Source of the DNA: Gnetum montanum
Lineage: Eukaryota > Streptophyta > Gnetopsida > Gnetales > Gnetaceae
NCBI GenBank assembly: GCA_015680685.1
Contig: MNCI01003758.1
Coordinates: 122,302-186,301 of the forward strand
Reading direction: 5' to 3'
DNA: 64,000 bases
The notes under the pieces were generated by a model. The model saw only the letters and a list, made by a program, of their open reading frames with translations, was not told the DNA's origin and ran no database searches. This document shows positions 11,062 to 19,902 of the stretch, in pieces; position 1 is the first letter of the stretch; each line of letters starts with the position of its first letter. A program made the translations under genes and the position numbers.

Positions 11062-11511
11062 CTTCCCACCTGGTACATTGTGCCAGGAGGGTTCTGTAAC
11101 AGTGTGTGCACACGTGCGGCTAAGAATAAGGTGTTGTCAAGGTAGTCCTATCCTCATGGTAATCGGGCCCACACGCGCGCTAATGGGCGTGTGGACCTGG
11201 GCCCACGGGAAGAACCGTCCTCATTCTTAAGCTGCCCCTCGTCGATGTCTTCCATGAAGACAACGACACCCTCCGTAGCTCCTGGCAGCATTGCCTCAAG
11301 TATGCTCCACGCCACCAATTCATTCAGGTGCGACCAGATAACTACTTCAAAGTTGTCCAGTATGAAGGACAAGAATTCAGATGCACCTTCTTTGAACCAG
11401 ACCCCGTTGTGGTCCACAGTTAGGTCCGGGGTAGGCTCATTAGCCTCAATGGGGCCAAACCATGTTAGTACCCCAACGAACTCAACAACGAGGAGAAAAC
11501 GCTTACTATCC
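11062..11511 (-). pseudogene. Antisense gene exon 2: degenerate FCP1/HAD phosphatase-like domain
   Basis: The translation has the order of motifs of plant FCP1/SCP-like HAD phosphatases. First comes FLLVVEFVGVL, where families have a DxDG(T/L) nucleophile motif. Next is FKEGASEFLSFILDNFEVVI followed by WSH, matching RPG..EFL...FEV.IWSS. Then RPLARVWARLP matches KPL..VW. Last is NTLFLAARVHTLLQNPPGT, where families have NTLL(I/L)DDSP.K...NP. The nucleophile aspartates are E and V here, and the later DD pair is absent, so catalysis is not expected. Two stops (TGA 11156, TAG 11150) interrupt the domain, each one transition from a sense codon. The assignment rests on motif order and not on a database search. 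Confidence 0.65.
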
Positions 11512-11599
11512 CTGCAAGCAATCAGGATGCCATAATAAATCAGCTATGCCTCAAAACAACACAGAAAACAAAAGTTCACATCGTAGACTGACACTTAAA

Positions 11600-12590
11600 A
11601 AACTTTCCTAACTGTTTACGCTTGGCATATACGTTGCTAAACCTAGCGTATACGCTGTCAAAATTTTATTTACGCCCAGCGTATACGCTGTCTGACCCAG
11701 CGTATATGCTGACAACCAACTGTTTACGCTGTCGCCCGAACCTCTTACGCTCAGTGTATACGCTGAAGAAACCCTCAGCGTATACGCCACGGAAGTGATC
11801 AGCATAGATAGTCTACGCTAGACGCTGAACAAACGGTTTACGCCGAAAACATGAAAAACAGGTCTACGCTGTATCATACTTAAAAAATGACTGTGTATGC
11901 TCAGCGTATACGCTGAAGGAACCCTCAGCATATACGTCGTCACAACGTAGATCGTCTACGCTGATAAAACAGAAAGCTTACGCTAACAAAACAAAAAACT
12001 TCGTGCATGGAAAATTCATTACGCTGTAGTTTACGCTGATACAATCGCCTCAAGCAAGAAAAGGTGTTTACGCTGTGCGTTGATAAAACAAATTACACTA
12101 TGACAGTTTACGCTAACCCGACCTTACGCTGCGAATTTACACTCGGCGTATACGTCGAAGTCTCTACGCCAAACTTTACGCTTGGCGTATACGCCGAAAC
12201 CCTCTGCGAGACTGTCCACGCTACGAAACATGCATAAGCAAAAATAACTAACAAAGGCAGGATCAGAGCCTACCTGTGTGATGTTCCAGGCAATGATGGA
12301 ATCCTTGGTCGGCGTAGGCACTGCAGCATGGTTTCGGTCTCCTCTGCGAAGGTCAAGTCACGACCCTTCCTCCCCTGCCCTTCCACTTCCTTGCCTCTGC
12401 GCATCTCGGCGTCTACGCTGGGATTGACAGAATACGCTGAGGGTTAAAACTCTATACGCCTACGCCTGACCTTCTACGCTCAGCGTCTACGCTGGGGTTT
12501 GTGTTTATGCTTACACCAGGGTTCGATGGTTTATGCTTACGCTCAGATTTTACGTTGGGTTGTTTACGCTCTGATCTTACGCTGCAAACC
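11600..12590. repeat. GCGTATACGC/TTTACGCTG array in intron 1 and 5' UTR of the antisense gene
   Basis: Exact GCGTATACGC occurs at 11646, 11679, 11778, 11904 and 12185. Numerous variants (GCGTATATGC, GCATATACG, GCGTATACGTCG, TTTACGCTG, TCTACGCTG) run on to 12590. The motif resembles that of the LTR U3 and leader arrays. Here it covers the first intron (12273-11512) and the 5' UTR, immediately downstream of the antisense TATA box. Confidence 0.85.
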
Positions 12591-12614
12591 GATAAAAAAA
12601 AATGAATCCCCCCA

Positions 12615-12622
12615 TTTATATA
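12615..12622 (-). promoter_or_regulatory. TATA box upstream of the antisense gene
   Basis: On the minus strand the sequence reads GCGCTATATAAATGGG, with TATATAAA at 12622-12615, about 210 bp upstream of the first ATG (12404). A run of A/T lies immediately upstream (12660-12740). This suggests that the gene is transcribed from its own promoter and not from an LTR. Confidence 0.65.
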
Positions 12623-12814
12623 GCGCTCCGCCGTTGCTGCCACCGCCACTTACGCCGCCGTTGCTACTTTTTGCCACTTTTTGCCTTTTTTCTCATTTTT
12701 CGAAAAAATTTGCCCAGAAAAATAAAAAAATATATATAAAATAAACAAAAATTACTCCATCCCGTTCCCCTGTGAACCTCGTTTCACGTGTTTACGCCGA
12801 ATATTCCAACGTAA

Positions 12815-12992
12815 ACCACCTATTGCCCGGTACGGCCTTAAACTGCCATTACGGCCCGGTACGGCCTTAAACTGCCGTTATAGCCTGGTAAGGCATTAAA
12901 CTACCACCTGCGGATTACATTTGGCCCGGTAAGGCGTTAAACTGCCACTCATGGCTCGGTATGGCCTTAAACTACCATGCGTCCCGGTGTGA
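12815..12992 (+). repeat. TAAACT-core repeat array 2 (before RT)
   Basis: About six units of roughly 28-40 bp with the pattern CCCGGTACGGCcTTAAACTgCCatta run from 12815 to 12992, close to the 5' end of the RT exon. They share CCGG/GAA-TAAACT organisation with arrays 1 and 3. Confidence 0.8.
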
Positions 12993-13075
12993 TGATAATC
13001 CACCATCATGCATGCATGTACACATAATCTAAAATTACCAAAGAGCATAAGAACGATACTCATTAGTTCATTCAG

Positions 13076-13093
13076 CTCTCTGTTTATTGGCAG
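13076..13093 (+). promoter_or_regulatory. Candidate splice acceptor before element A RT
   Basis: CTCTCTGTTTATTGGCAG is a pyrimidine-rich acceptor immediately upstream of the conserved pre-RT coding region (exon from 13094). Ogre-type elements are known to splice out an intron between protease and RT, and this would remove the region containing the antisense gene. I could not identify a convincing matching donor near 7260-7400. Confidence 0.5.
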
Positions 13094-16000
13094 GAGCAAG
13101 CTTGATGGATTGCCAACACTTAATTGAACCATTAATTGTCGATGGATCATATGGCAAAATTGCAAGGGACATCAACATAAACCTCATCCACTTAAGTTCA
13201 TCAACGGATGACGCAGTCATAGCCTCAACACAACAAACAATAGACAAGTACAAAGATATGACAAAATCCCTCGACATAGAAGCCGAAAATATCATCGAAG
13301 ACCCGTTGAACAAAACCCCCATCACCATGCCCGATGGGGAAATTAAAATATTAAAATTAAGCACATTATTACAACCGCAACTAGCCAAAGACATTGAGAA
13401 CATGCTTAGGGAAAACATGAAAGCGTTCGCCTGGTCTTACACAGACATGCCTAGACTAGATCCTCGAATTATCCAGCATAACATTATTCTTGATCCGAAA
13501 CTGAGACNNNNNNNNNNNNNNNNNNNNNNNNNNNNNNNNNNNNNNNNNNNNNNNNNNNNNNNNNNNNNNNNNNNNNNNNNNNNNNNNNNNNNNNNNNNNN
13601 NNNNNNNNNNNNNNNNNNNNNNNNNNNNNNNNNNNNNNNNNNNNNNNNNNNNNNNNNNNNNNNNNNNNNNNNNNNNNNNNNNNNNNNNNNNNNNNNNNNN
13701 NNNNNNNNNNNNNNNNTAAGATAGTGGAACAACATGTACAAGATCTTGACTTAGTATTAAAACATTGTTTAAAGTACGAACTGAGACTCAACTCGAAAAA
13801 ATGTGTCTTCGGCGTCAAAACAGGCAAAATGCTTGGATTTATAGCCTTAGAAGCAGGGATACAAGTAGACCCCGATCAGGTTAAGGCCATAACAAACTTG
13901 AAACCACCCGGTAACCTTACCGAACTTCGAGGTCTACAAGGTAGATTACAGTTTATCAGGCGCTTCATAGAAAAATTGATAGACAAACTAAAACCTATGA
14001 ACCATCTGTTACGCAAGAACGTCTATTTCGAATGGACTCCATAGTGCCAAGAAGCATTTGATAACATTAAAACAACACTTGCCCGGCTACCCACAGTTTA
14101 TCCACCTCAAAACGATAAACCGTTTTACATCTATCTTGCCGCTTTGGATTCGTCAATCGCGTCTATGCTTTGCCAGAAACAAGATGACGGAACTGAAGTC
14201 CCTGTATATTATTTAAGCCATGCATTAGTTGCCCACGAGAAAAGGTACAACGACGTGGAGAGATCATGTTTAACTTTGGTCTTTTCTTTAAGAAAATGGC
14301 AACATTACCTCTTTCGTAACCAAGTTAACATAATTTGCAAGGATAACGTGCTAAGGGCCATCACAGGAAACATTTACGAAACGAGTCGAATAGCCCGCTG
14401 GAAAGCCATGATAGCTGAATTTGACCTGCACTACATAGCGCAATCATCAGTTAAGAGTCAAGCCATGGCAAGTCAAATGGCCATGTCACCAACGCACGAT
14501 CAAGCGACAATAGAGCCAGAATTCCCGGATGAGGGTATAAGCGCAATAGACATAGTGCCCAATGACTATGATGCCATTCTAAACTTTGATGGAGCATCCA
14601 CCTCTTGAGGGGGAAGTGCAGCCGCTGTCATCACCTATCCCTCCGGGGAGATCCGACCCTTTGCTTATCGTTTCAATTTTCATTGTACCAACAACATAGC
14701 AGAGTATGAAGGTCTCCTTAGAGGTCTCGCGGCAGCACTGGCTTCAGACATCACACGGCTTGTAGTCAGAGGAGACTCACAACTGGTCTTAAACCAAGTC
14801 ACAAATGTTTATACATGTAAACCCCAACACTTACAACCATACTGTGACTTAGCAAAACATTTAATGAGGCGATTCGAAAACATCGATGTGCAACACATCT
14901 CTAGAAATGACAATACCATTGCAGATGCGTTAGCCACATTAGCATTAAATATATCGCCGGATATGTTCCATGCATTACTAAGCTCCGTGATCAGTTGTGT
15001 CGAACCAATAACTGGTACTCTTGACGCATTGCTGGTCGCATCTGTTAGTACAACACATGCAATAGAATGGTATGACGACATAAAAGAATACCTTCTACAC
15101 AATGAAACACCACGACATCTAACAAATGCACAAAAGGATGCAGTACAAAAATGCTCTCGGCAGTATACACTGGTAGGGTACACGTTGTGTTGTAGATTCT
15201 ACGAAGGCATATTGCTAACATGCGTCAGTAATACCGATGCCCAAACCATCATCGAACAGGTACACGAGGGACTATGTGGAGGACATATAGCACCAAAAGC
15301 CATGGCAACAAAGATTAGATGCTTAAGCTACTATTGGCCACACATGGAATACGACTGTCTCTCCAAGGTCAAAACATGTAGTGCTTGTCAAAAACATAGC
15401 AATCTAATACATGTCCCGCCAAATGAGTTGCATACAACGCAAATGACGTGGCCCTTTCAAAAGTGGGGGTTGGACCTCATTGGCCCAATAACCCCCTCAT
15501 CTTCCGTGGGCCATAGTTTCATTATAACTGCAACAGAATACTTCACGAAGTAGGTAGAAGCTGCTCCCCTTCGAAAACTATATCTAAACATGTATGCAAT
15601 TTCATTCTCGAAAACATTGTAACCCGCTTCGACGTTCCCATGACAATCATCACTAACAACGAGCCACAATTCAGCAGTGCTGAGACCAAAACCTTTTGTG
15701 ATAGCCTAGGGATCAAACATTCATTTTCATCCTCTTACTATCCTCAGAGCAACGGGCAAGCAGAGGCAACAAACAAAACCATCATCACAATCCTCAAAAG
15801 GATGCTTTCCCAAAGCAAAAGAAAGTGGCATGAGCAATTAGTATACGCATTGTGGACATACCGTACTACACATCGAACTTCGACAGGTAAAACACCGTAT
15901 AGTCTTATTTATGGTTCAGAAGCTGTTTTACCTTTGAAATTACAGGTACCATCTTTAAGGATCACACTTTCCAGACTCCTCAACGACGAGCAGAACAATG

Positions 16001-16353
16001 ATCTGTGTGTAATTGACCTAGATTCGGTGGAGGAAGAACGCATACGTGCACTCAATCAGATCGAATGGTCCCAAAAATAACAACGGCAGCGACATCAACA
16101 TGACATCAACAAGCGCCCTATCAAAGAAGGTGACCTTGTGCTTAAAGCTGTTCGGGAACACCCGGATAAATTCTCAGCCAACTGAGAAGGGCCTTACTTG
16201 GTCATTAAAGCATTTGACAATGGAGCATTCAAGCTAGCTGATATGGAAGGAAACGAGCTTGCCAATCCAACCAATCACTTGTTCCTGAAACCATTCTACA
16301 TTAGAGTACAAGCTCAGGTACGTGCGAGTCCTGGGATCATGACTATAAACTGA
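13094..16353 (+). pseudogene. pol: Element A pol: reverse transcriptase, dual RNase H, integrase
   Basis: In order there is a pre-RT linker and RT N-terminus (13094-13507: MKAFAWSYTDMPRLDP), a sequence gap, the RT C-terminus (13717-14041: HVQDLDLVLKHC, LRLNSKKCVFGVKTGKMLGF), RNase H (14100-14420: YYLSHALVAHEKRYNDVE), a second RNase H (14575-14930: LNFDGAST, then GDSQLVLNQ), and integrase. The integrase zinc region is at about 15270-15420 (HEGLCGGH, KVKTCSACQKH). Its core is WGLDLIGPI, then ITNNEPQF and YYPQSNGQAEATNK, where the expected second catalytic Asp is Asn. The C-terminus ends near 16353. Damage: stops at 14042 (TAG), 14606 (TGA), 15551 (TAG), 16078 (TAA) and near 16183 (TGA), and a frameshift near 15580. 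Tandem RNase H domains mark the Tat lineage. Confidence 0.9.
13508..13716. other. Assembly gap (209 N) within the RT catalytic region
   Basis: The Ns replace the part of RT that should hold the catalytic block. The frame before the gap (13087-13507) differs from the frame after it (13717 on), and in related elements the missing interval is roughly 500-550 nt. The N count is therefore probably not the true length, or the copy carries a deletion. Confidence 0.85.
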
Positions 16354-16700
16354 TATCACAGTTCGTCCTGGAATCATGATGGTAAACTGATACCATAGAA
16401 GAGTCCTGGGATCACGACTATAAACTGATACCACAGCTCGTCCCGGCGTCATGACGATAAACTGATACCATACAATGTCTGCAATGACGATAAACTAGCA
16501 TCCGTCTGGCATGACAAGTAAACTGCCACAGTCACATTCGCCAGAGTCCGCTAAGATTATAAACTGGTTTGCCTCTTCCTGGTCCGCTAAGACTAGAAAC
16601 TGGCAATGCAACGTCTGCCACGATGCTAAACGGGCAATGTCCAATGGGTTATGACATAAAACTAACTCATGAGAGTCCGCTAAGACTATAAACTGGCAAG
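16322..16700 (+). repeat. TAAACT-core repeat array 3 (end of pol)
   Basis: Units of about 27-40 bp, GTCCTGGGATCATGAcTATAAACTGATAcCa, occur near 16327, 16365, 16403, 16440 and 16474. They then grade into GTCCGCTAAGAcTATAAACTGGcaa units up to about 16700. The pol stop at 16351-16353 falls inside the first unit. Confidence 0.8.
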
Positions 16701-17366
16701 GTCATCTCTAGTTCCACAATTGGCGGCCACATTCAGTCATCAGAATCACTGCATCGCCTGTCATCAGACAATCCTACCAACATGGCTGCTATTTATATAC
16801 AATGCCTGAAATCACGTCCAATGTCTTAGTTTTATTAGTAGCTGTTTAAGTCTAACCTCGTTTATTCATCCATGGTTTTCTTGTCTCCTTGGAGTTACGT
16901 TTGCAGGATGACATGGCTCATGTCAAAACAATCTAGAAACATCCAGTCGCATGGCTTTGGCTCTCTGCCAAAAAAGGGCCCTATTCCTTCAAAGAATGCA
17001 ATGCATCATCACGTAGCTTTGGCCTTGCCAACAAGATCTCTTGGACACTAACCGAGAGTCTTGTTCAGCCAAAGGACGCACATCGCATGTTTGAATTCTG
17101 AGTCCGCTAAATCATAGCTATTGACAAGGATCAGCATAACACACTAGATCATCCCCTTTGCCAAGCACAAATCCCTTGGGCAGTTTCCAATCCCTGTAAT
17201 CTCCATGATCCTACCCAGATGCAAATTCCTCTAAATCCCATGTACTACTGAACACGGTGTGATGATGTCTAGTCAAGTGGCAATGGATAGGGTCTTTATC
17301 AAGTTACTTGTGGTGTTTTGCACTTCTTTGTCGACGCTTCTCGGGTCGATTCCTCCAAGCGTCAAC
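16701..17366 (+). other. Element A 3' untranslated region
   Basis: Non-coding sequence between repeat array 3 and the PPT. It includes further GAGTCCGCTAA half-units (for example at 17100). I see no gene. Confidence 0.6.
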
Positions 17367-17379
17367 AAAGAGGGGCCAA
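17367..17379 (+). other. Polypurine tract of element A
   Basis: AAAGAGGGGCCAA immediately precedes the TG of the 3' LTR. Purine runs in this position prime plus-strand DNA synthesis. Confidence 0.8.
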
Positions 17380-18652
17380 TGAAACACCACAAAATTTTAA
17401 GCTTAGTACTTTTCCAACAAGGAACAGGTCCCCGGGACCCACAGACGATCACAGCTACATCGGGTGTCACACATGGCAACTTCGGAGACCAAAATGCTTA
17501 AGTTTCACTAAGTATGCAGTCTCAGCGTATACGCCCAGCGTATACGCTCAAGTTCACATCCACAGCGTATACGCCCCAGCGTATACGCTTGACATCCACA
17601 GCGTATATTCTCAGCGTGTATGCCCAGCATATACGCTCAAGTTCACAGCGTACACGCCTCACATGTACGCTCAGCAAGTACAACAGATGTATACGCCAGG
17701 CATGAAATCCCCAAAGACGGCATGAAAACAGCACTACAGAGCAAGAATTAGTACAAGGCAGCAGCATACTAGTGTGAGCGTATACGCCCAGCACATCAGC
17801 GTATACGCTCGACGTATACGCCCAGCATCCATTAGTGTATACGCCCAGCGTCCACGACATCTACGCCTAAGTCCGCATATGCCCAGCACATCAGCGTATA
17901 CGCCCAGCACCTCCAGCGTATATGCTCACAGTCTACGCTCGCTGTAGATAGCGTATACGCCCAACAAATGTAACATAATGTACACTTGTAAATTTTACGC
18001 TCTTGCACCCGGTCAACGTGCCACGTGTCTCCCAACCCGAGTCCACCGTCAAAACCCTATATAAAAGCCTAATTTTTCACGAGATCCAGGAGGTTGACAA
18101 AATTCTCAAGCATACCAGAGAGCAGAGACGCTGAGAACCAGAGCACAAACCCCCTTTACGCTGGAAAATCCTGTACGCTGAGCAGATAGCCTCTACGCTG
18201 TGCCTACAGTGCGAACCAGCCACAACCGTCCTTGCATCCACCGGGGCTTTTCGTCTGCCTTGTGTTCCCATCACAACTGCGTTAGACCGGTGCACTGTAT
18301 TTTCATTTTGTAATGCCATTGTTACATTTTCTTCCCAAAATTGTTTACTGTTTGCATTAATTGTTGCATTTACTCTGTTTACGTTTGTTTACATCTACGC
18401 TCTGTTCGCATCCGTTTCACTGTTTACGCTTTGATCCATGCTTGTTACGCCATTTACGTATAACCCAGTGTATAGCACTTCGGTGTATGTTTGGGGAAAT
18501 CCTTGTCTGATCAGCGTGCGGACCACCTAAGGTACTTTGCCTTCGTTCATTCCAGCTCGCCCTCAGGCGAAGGTAGGGTCGTCTGTGCGTGTCCTGTGAT
18601 CCCACGGTCTTTGTTTCCTTCCAGCCGGAGACCAACGATTTCGGACGGTACA
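17380..18652 (+). repeat. 3' LTR of element A
   Basis: 1273 bp, TGAAACACCAC...GGACGGTACA, the same length as the 5' LTR. The U3 palindrome array has eight exact GCGTATACGC (17525, 17538, 17565, 17579, 17778, 17799, 17894, 17951), against six in the 5' LTR. The TATA box is at 18058-18067. Differences from the 5' LTR are mostly transitions. Confidence 0.95.
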
Positions 18653-18657
18653 CTATC
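18653..18657. repeat. Target-site duplication CTATC, right copy
   Basis: Identical to 1192-1196. It closes the insertion of element A in the host-1 gag. Confidence 0.95.
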
Positions 18658-19617
18658 TTTTTGATGCCTTGTAGAAATTTTAACAGCCTCCATAATGTCT
18701 AACATGCTTCGGGTTGCAAGTAGGGGTTCTTCGTGGTCATTTCTCTCATAGTGTCTATGATGTCTACGCGGTTCCCTACTTTCCCTTCTTGCATGCCTTG
18801 ATTCCCTAGAGTGCCCTCATCCTTGCTCTCAACTCTCTCGTTGAGGTCTCTCATTTTGCTTACCCTTATCCTCACGGTTAGGTTCCTTATGATTGTGTCC
18901 TGATGTTGAAGGAGAGGGTGAATGAGATGATGAAGGTGAAGAAGAAGGAGGACCATCACCATGACGATGTTTCCTACCCTTTCTTCGGTGGTCTCAACCT
19001 CAATCGTGATGACGATCAGAATGCTCGCCCTTATCATGTGTCCGTGTTCCCTCATTGAACACTTGGTGTTCGTGAGGATTAGAACTAGGGTTGTGAATCG
19101 TGGAGTGAAGGTTCTGATACACCACCTCCTCACTACTGGTAGGAGGGGGAACATTGTTTTGTGGAGAACTTATTAAAATAGGTTCACCACCCTTAATTTC
19201 GCTTATGATGGGTGAATTATTATGGGATCCTTTGCCCTTCAAAGTTGTGTGGTAACTCTCCTGCTGCAAGTCCCGTTGATGTTGCACTTCTGTGGGATGG
19301 TAGTCCCTTGCGTTGTAATCACATGCAATGTACTTAGCGTATAATTGTGACATGCCTATTCGTGCAAGGACACGAAGGAGCATGTTGGGGGCTGGTCTGT
19401 CTGGAGGCTACACTATGTTACCCTCCAAGTCTCTCCAATGCAGTTGTTCGTCTTGATGGAAGACAAAGGTAAAGTTGGGTATATATTCGTTGTGATGAAT
19501 ATATACCACACTAAATTGTTGAGGAATTGGCAGTTCTTGGTTATGTGTGTTGTGTCGTCGACTGTCTCTAGTGTTGGTCCTAGGTGGTGAAGTGCTTTTG
19601 TTTGAAGAAGAAGACAT
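18653..19617 (-). pseudogene. gag: Host-1 gag, N-terminal part (part 2 of 2)
   Basis: Minus strand from ATG at 19617 (MSSSSNKSTSPPRTN). Conserved N-terminal block: VVYIHHNEYIPNFTFVFHQD, then EQLHWRDLEGNIV. Next is a long Arg/His/Ser-rich region and MLDIMEAVKISTRHQKDS. The reading then resumes at 1196 across element A. Stops and at least one frame change are present (for example after NIV near 19408). The N-terminal block is shared with gag of elements D (about 48980) and H (about 51370). Its role is unknown to me. Confidence 0.8.
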
Positions 19618-19741
19618 TTTAGTCTTGTTTGATGTGTTATTTACCGTTATGTTATTTTTCTCTTGATTAACCCTAAGGGTTCGTTTTAGCTCCCAACGAT
19701 GTGAATGATTTCTATGTTCTACATAGCGCACAAACAACTAA

Positions 19742-19761
19742 GTCCCCGACAATGGCGCCAA
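19742..19761 (-). other. Primer-binding site of the host-1 element
   Basis: The minus strand reads TTGGCGCCATTGTCGGGGAC directly after the LTR end. It resembles the TGGCGCCGTTGCCGGGGA site used by Athila-type elements (tRNA-Asp). Confidence 0.8.
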
Positions 19762-19902
19762 TGATGAGTGGTGAGGTACCCCTACACTCAACCATACGAA
19801 TACGAGCGTCTCACACATGATCCGATTGAACTCCAAGGACTAAATGCTTATGTGCCCTTATGGAACACTTAAGGTTAATCAATCGTTGTCCTTCCAAACT
19901 AG
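19762..19902 (-). repeat. Host-1 5' LTR fragment
   Basis: It begins (plus-strand reading) TGATGAGTGGTGAGGTACCCC, the conserved end of this LTR family, and matches the LTR at 52319 for about 135 bp. It then breaks off at about 19902, where plus-strand gag of element F begins. The rest of the LTR is missing. Confidence 0.75.

Larger units (their letters stand above)
7938..12404 (-). pseudogene. Antisense eight-exon gene embedded in element A (FCP1/HAD-like + plant transposon protein-like + coiled coil)
   Basis: Minus-strand exons: 12404-12274, 11511-11062, 10986-10718, 10631-9622, 9521-9303, 9201-9007, 8922-8138 and 8039-7938. All seven introns begin GT and end AG, and the codon phase carries across each junction (2,2,1,1,1,1,0 leftover bases). 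The total is 3161 nt. One missing base in an A-run near 10240 brings it to 3162 nt, about 1053 residues ending PPVPDT-stop. Other damage is three stops: TGA at 11156-11154, TAG at 11150-11148 and TGA at 10593-10591. ATG 12404 is the first ATG after a TATA box at 12615-12622. Domains are a phosphatase-like fold (exon 2), a plant transposon protein-like region (exon 4), an acidic linker (exons 5-6) and a coiled coil (exon 7). It fills the protease-RT interval, opposite to gag-pol. Extra ORFs are known in the Tat lineage, but I know of none with this structure and position. Confidence 0.82.
1197..18652 (+). mobile_element. Element A: complete 17.5-kb Tat-lineage (Ogre-like) LTR retrotransposon with an embedded antisense gene
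   Basis: A full element with two 1273-bp LTRs (1197-2469 and 17380-18652), a perfect 5-bp TSD, a PBS at about 2475, a PPT at about 17367, gag-protease in one frame (3205-7362) and RT/RNase H/integrase (13094-16353). The Tat lineage is indicated by the gag zinc knuckle CDYHQRNKHDTDYC and by two consecutive RNase H-type domains (YYLSHAL...EKRYN, then FDGAS...GDSQLVLNQ). The size and the non-coding block between protease and RT match Ogre-type elements. That 5.7-kb block holds a multi-exon gene on the opposite strand. The element is nested in the gag of a minus-strand Athila-like element. By eye the LTRs differ at about 7 of the first 170 positions, so the insertion is not very recent. Confidence 0.95.

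Noticed and set aside
11191-11535. Plus-strand ORF of 114 codons
   Set aside because: Complement of the HAD-like exon 2. Only the minus strand has domain similarity and splice-phase support.
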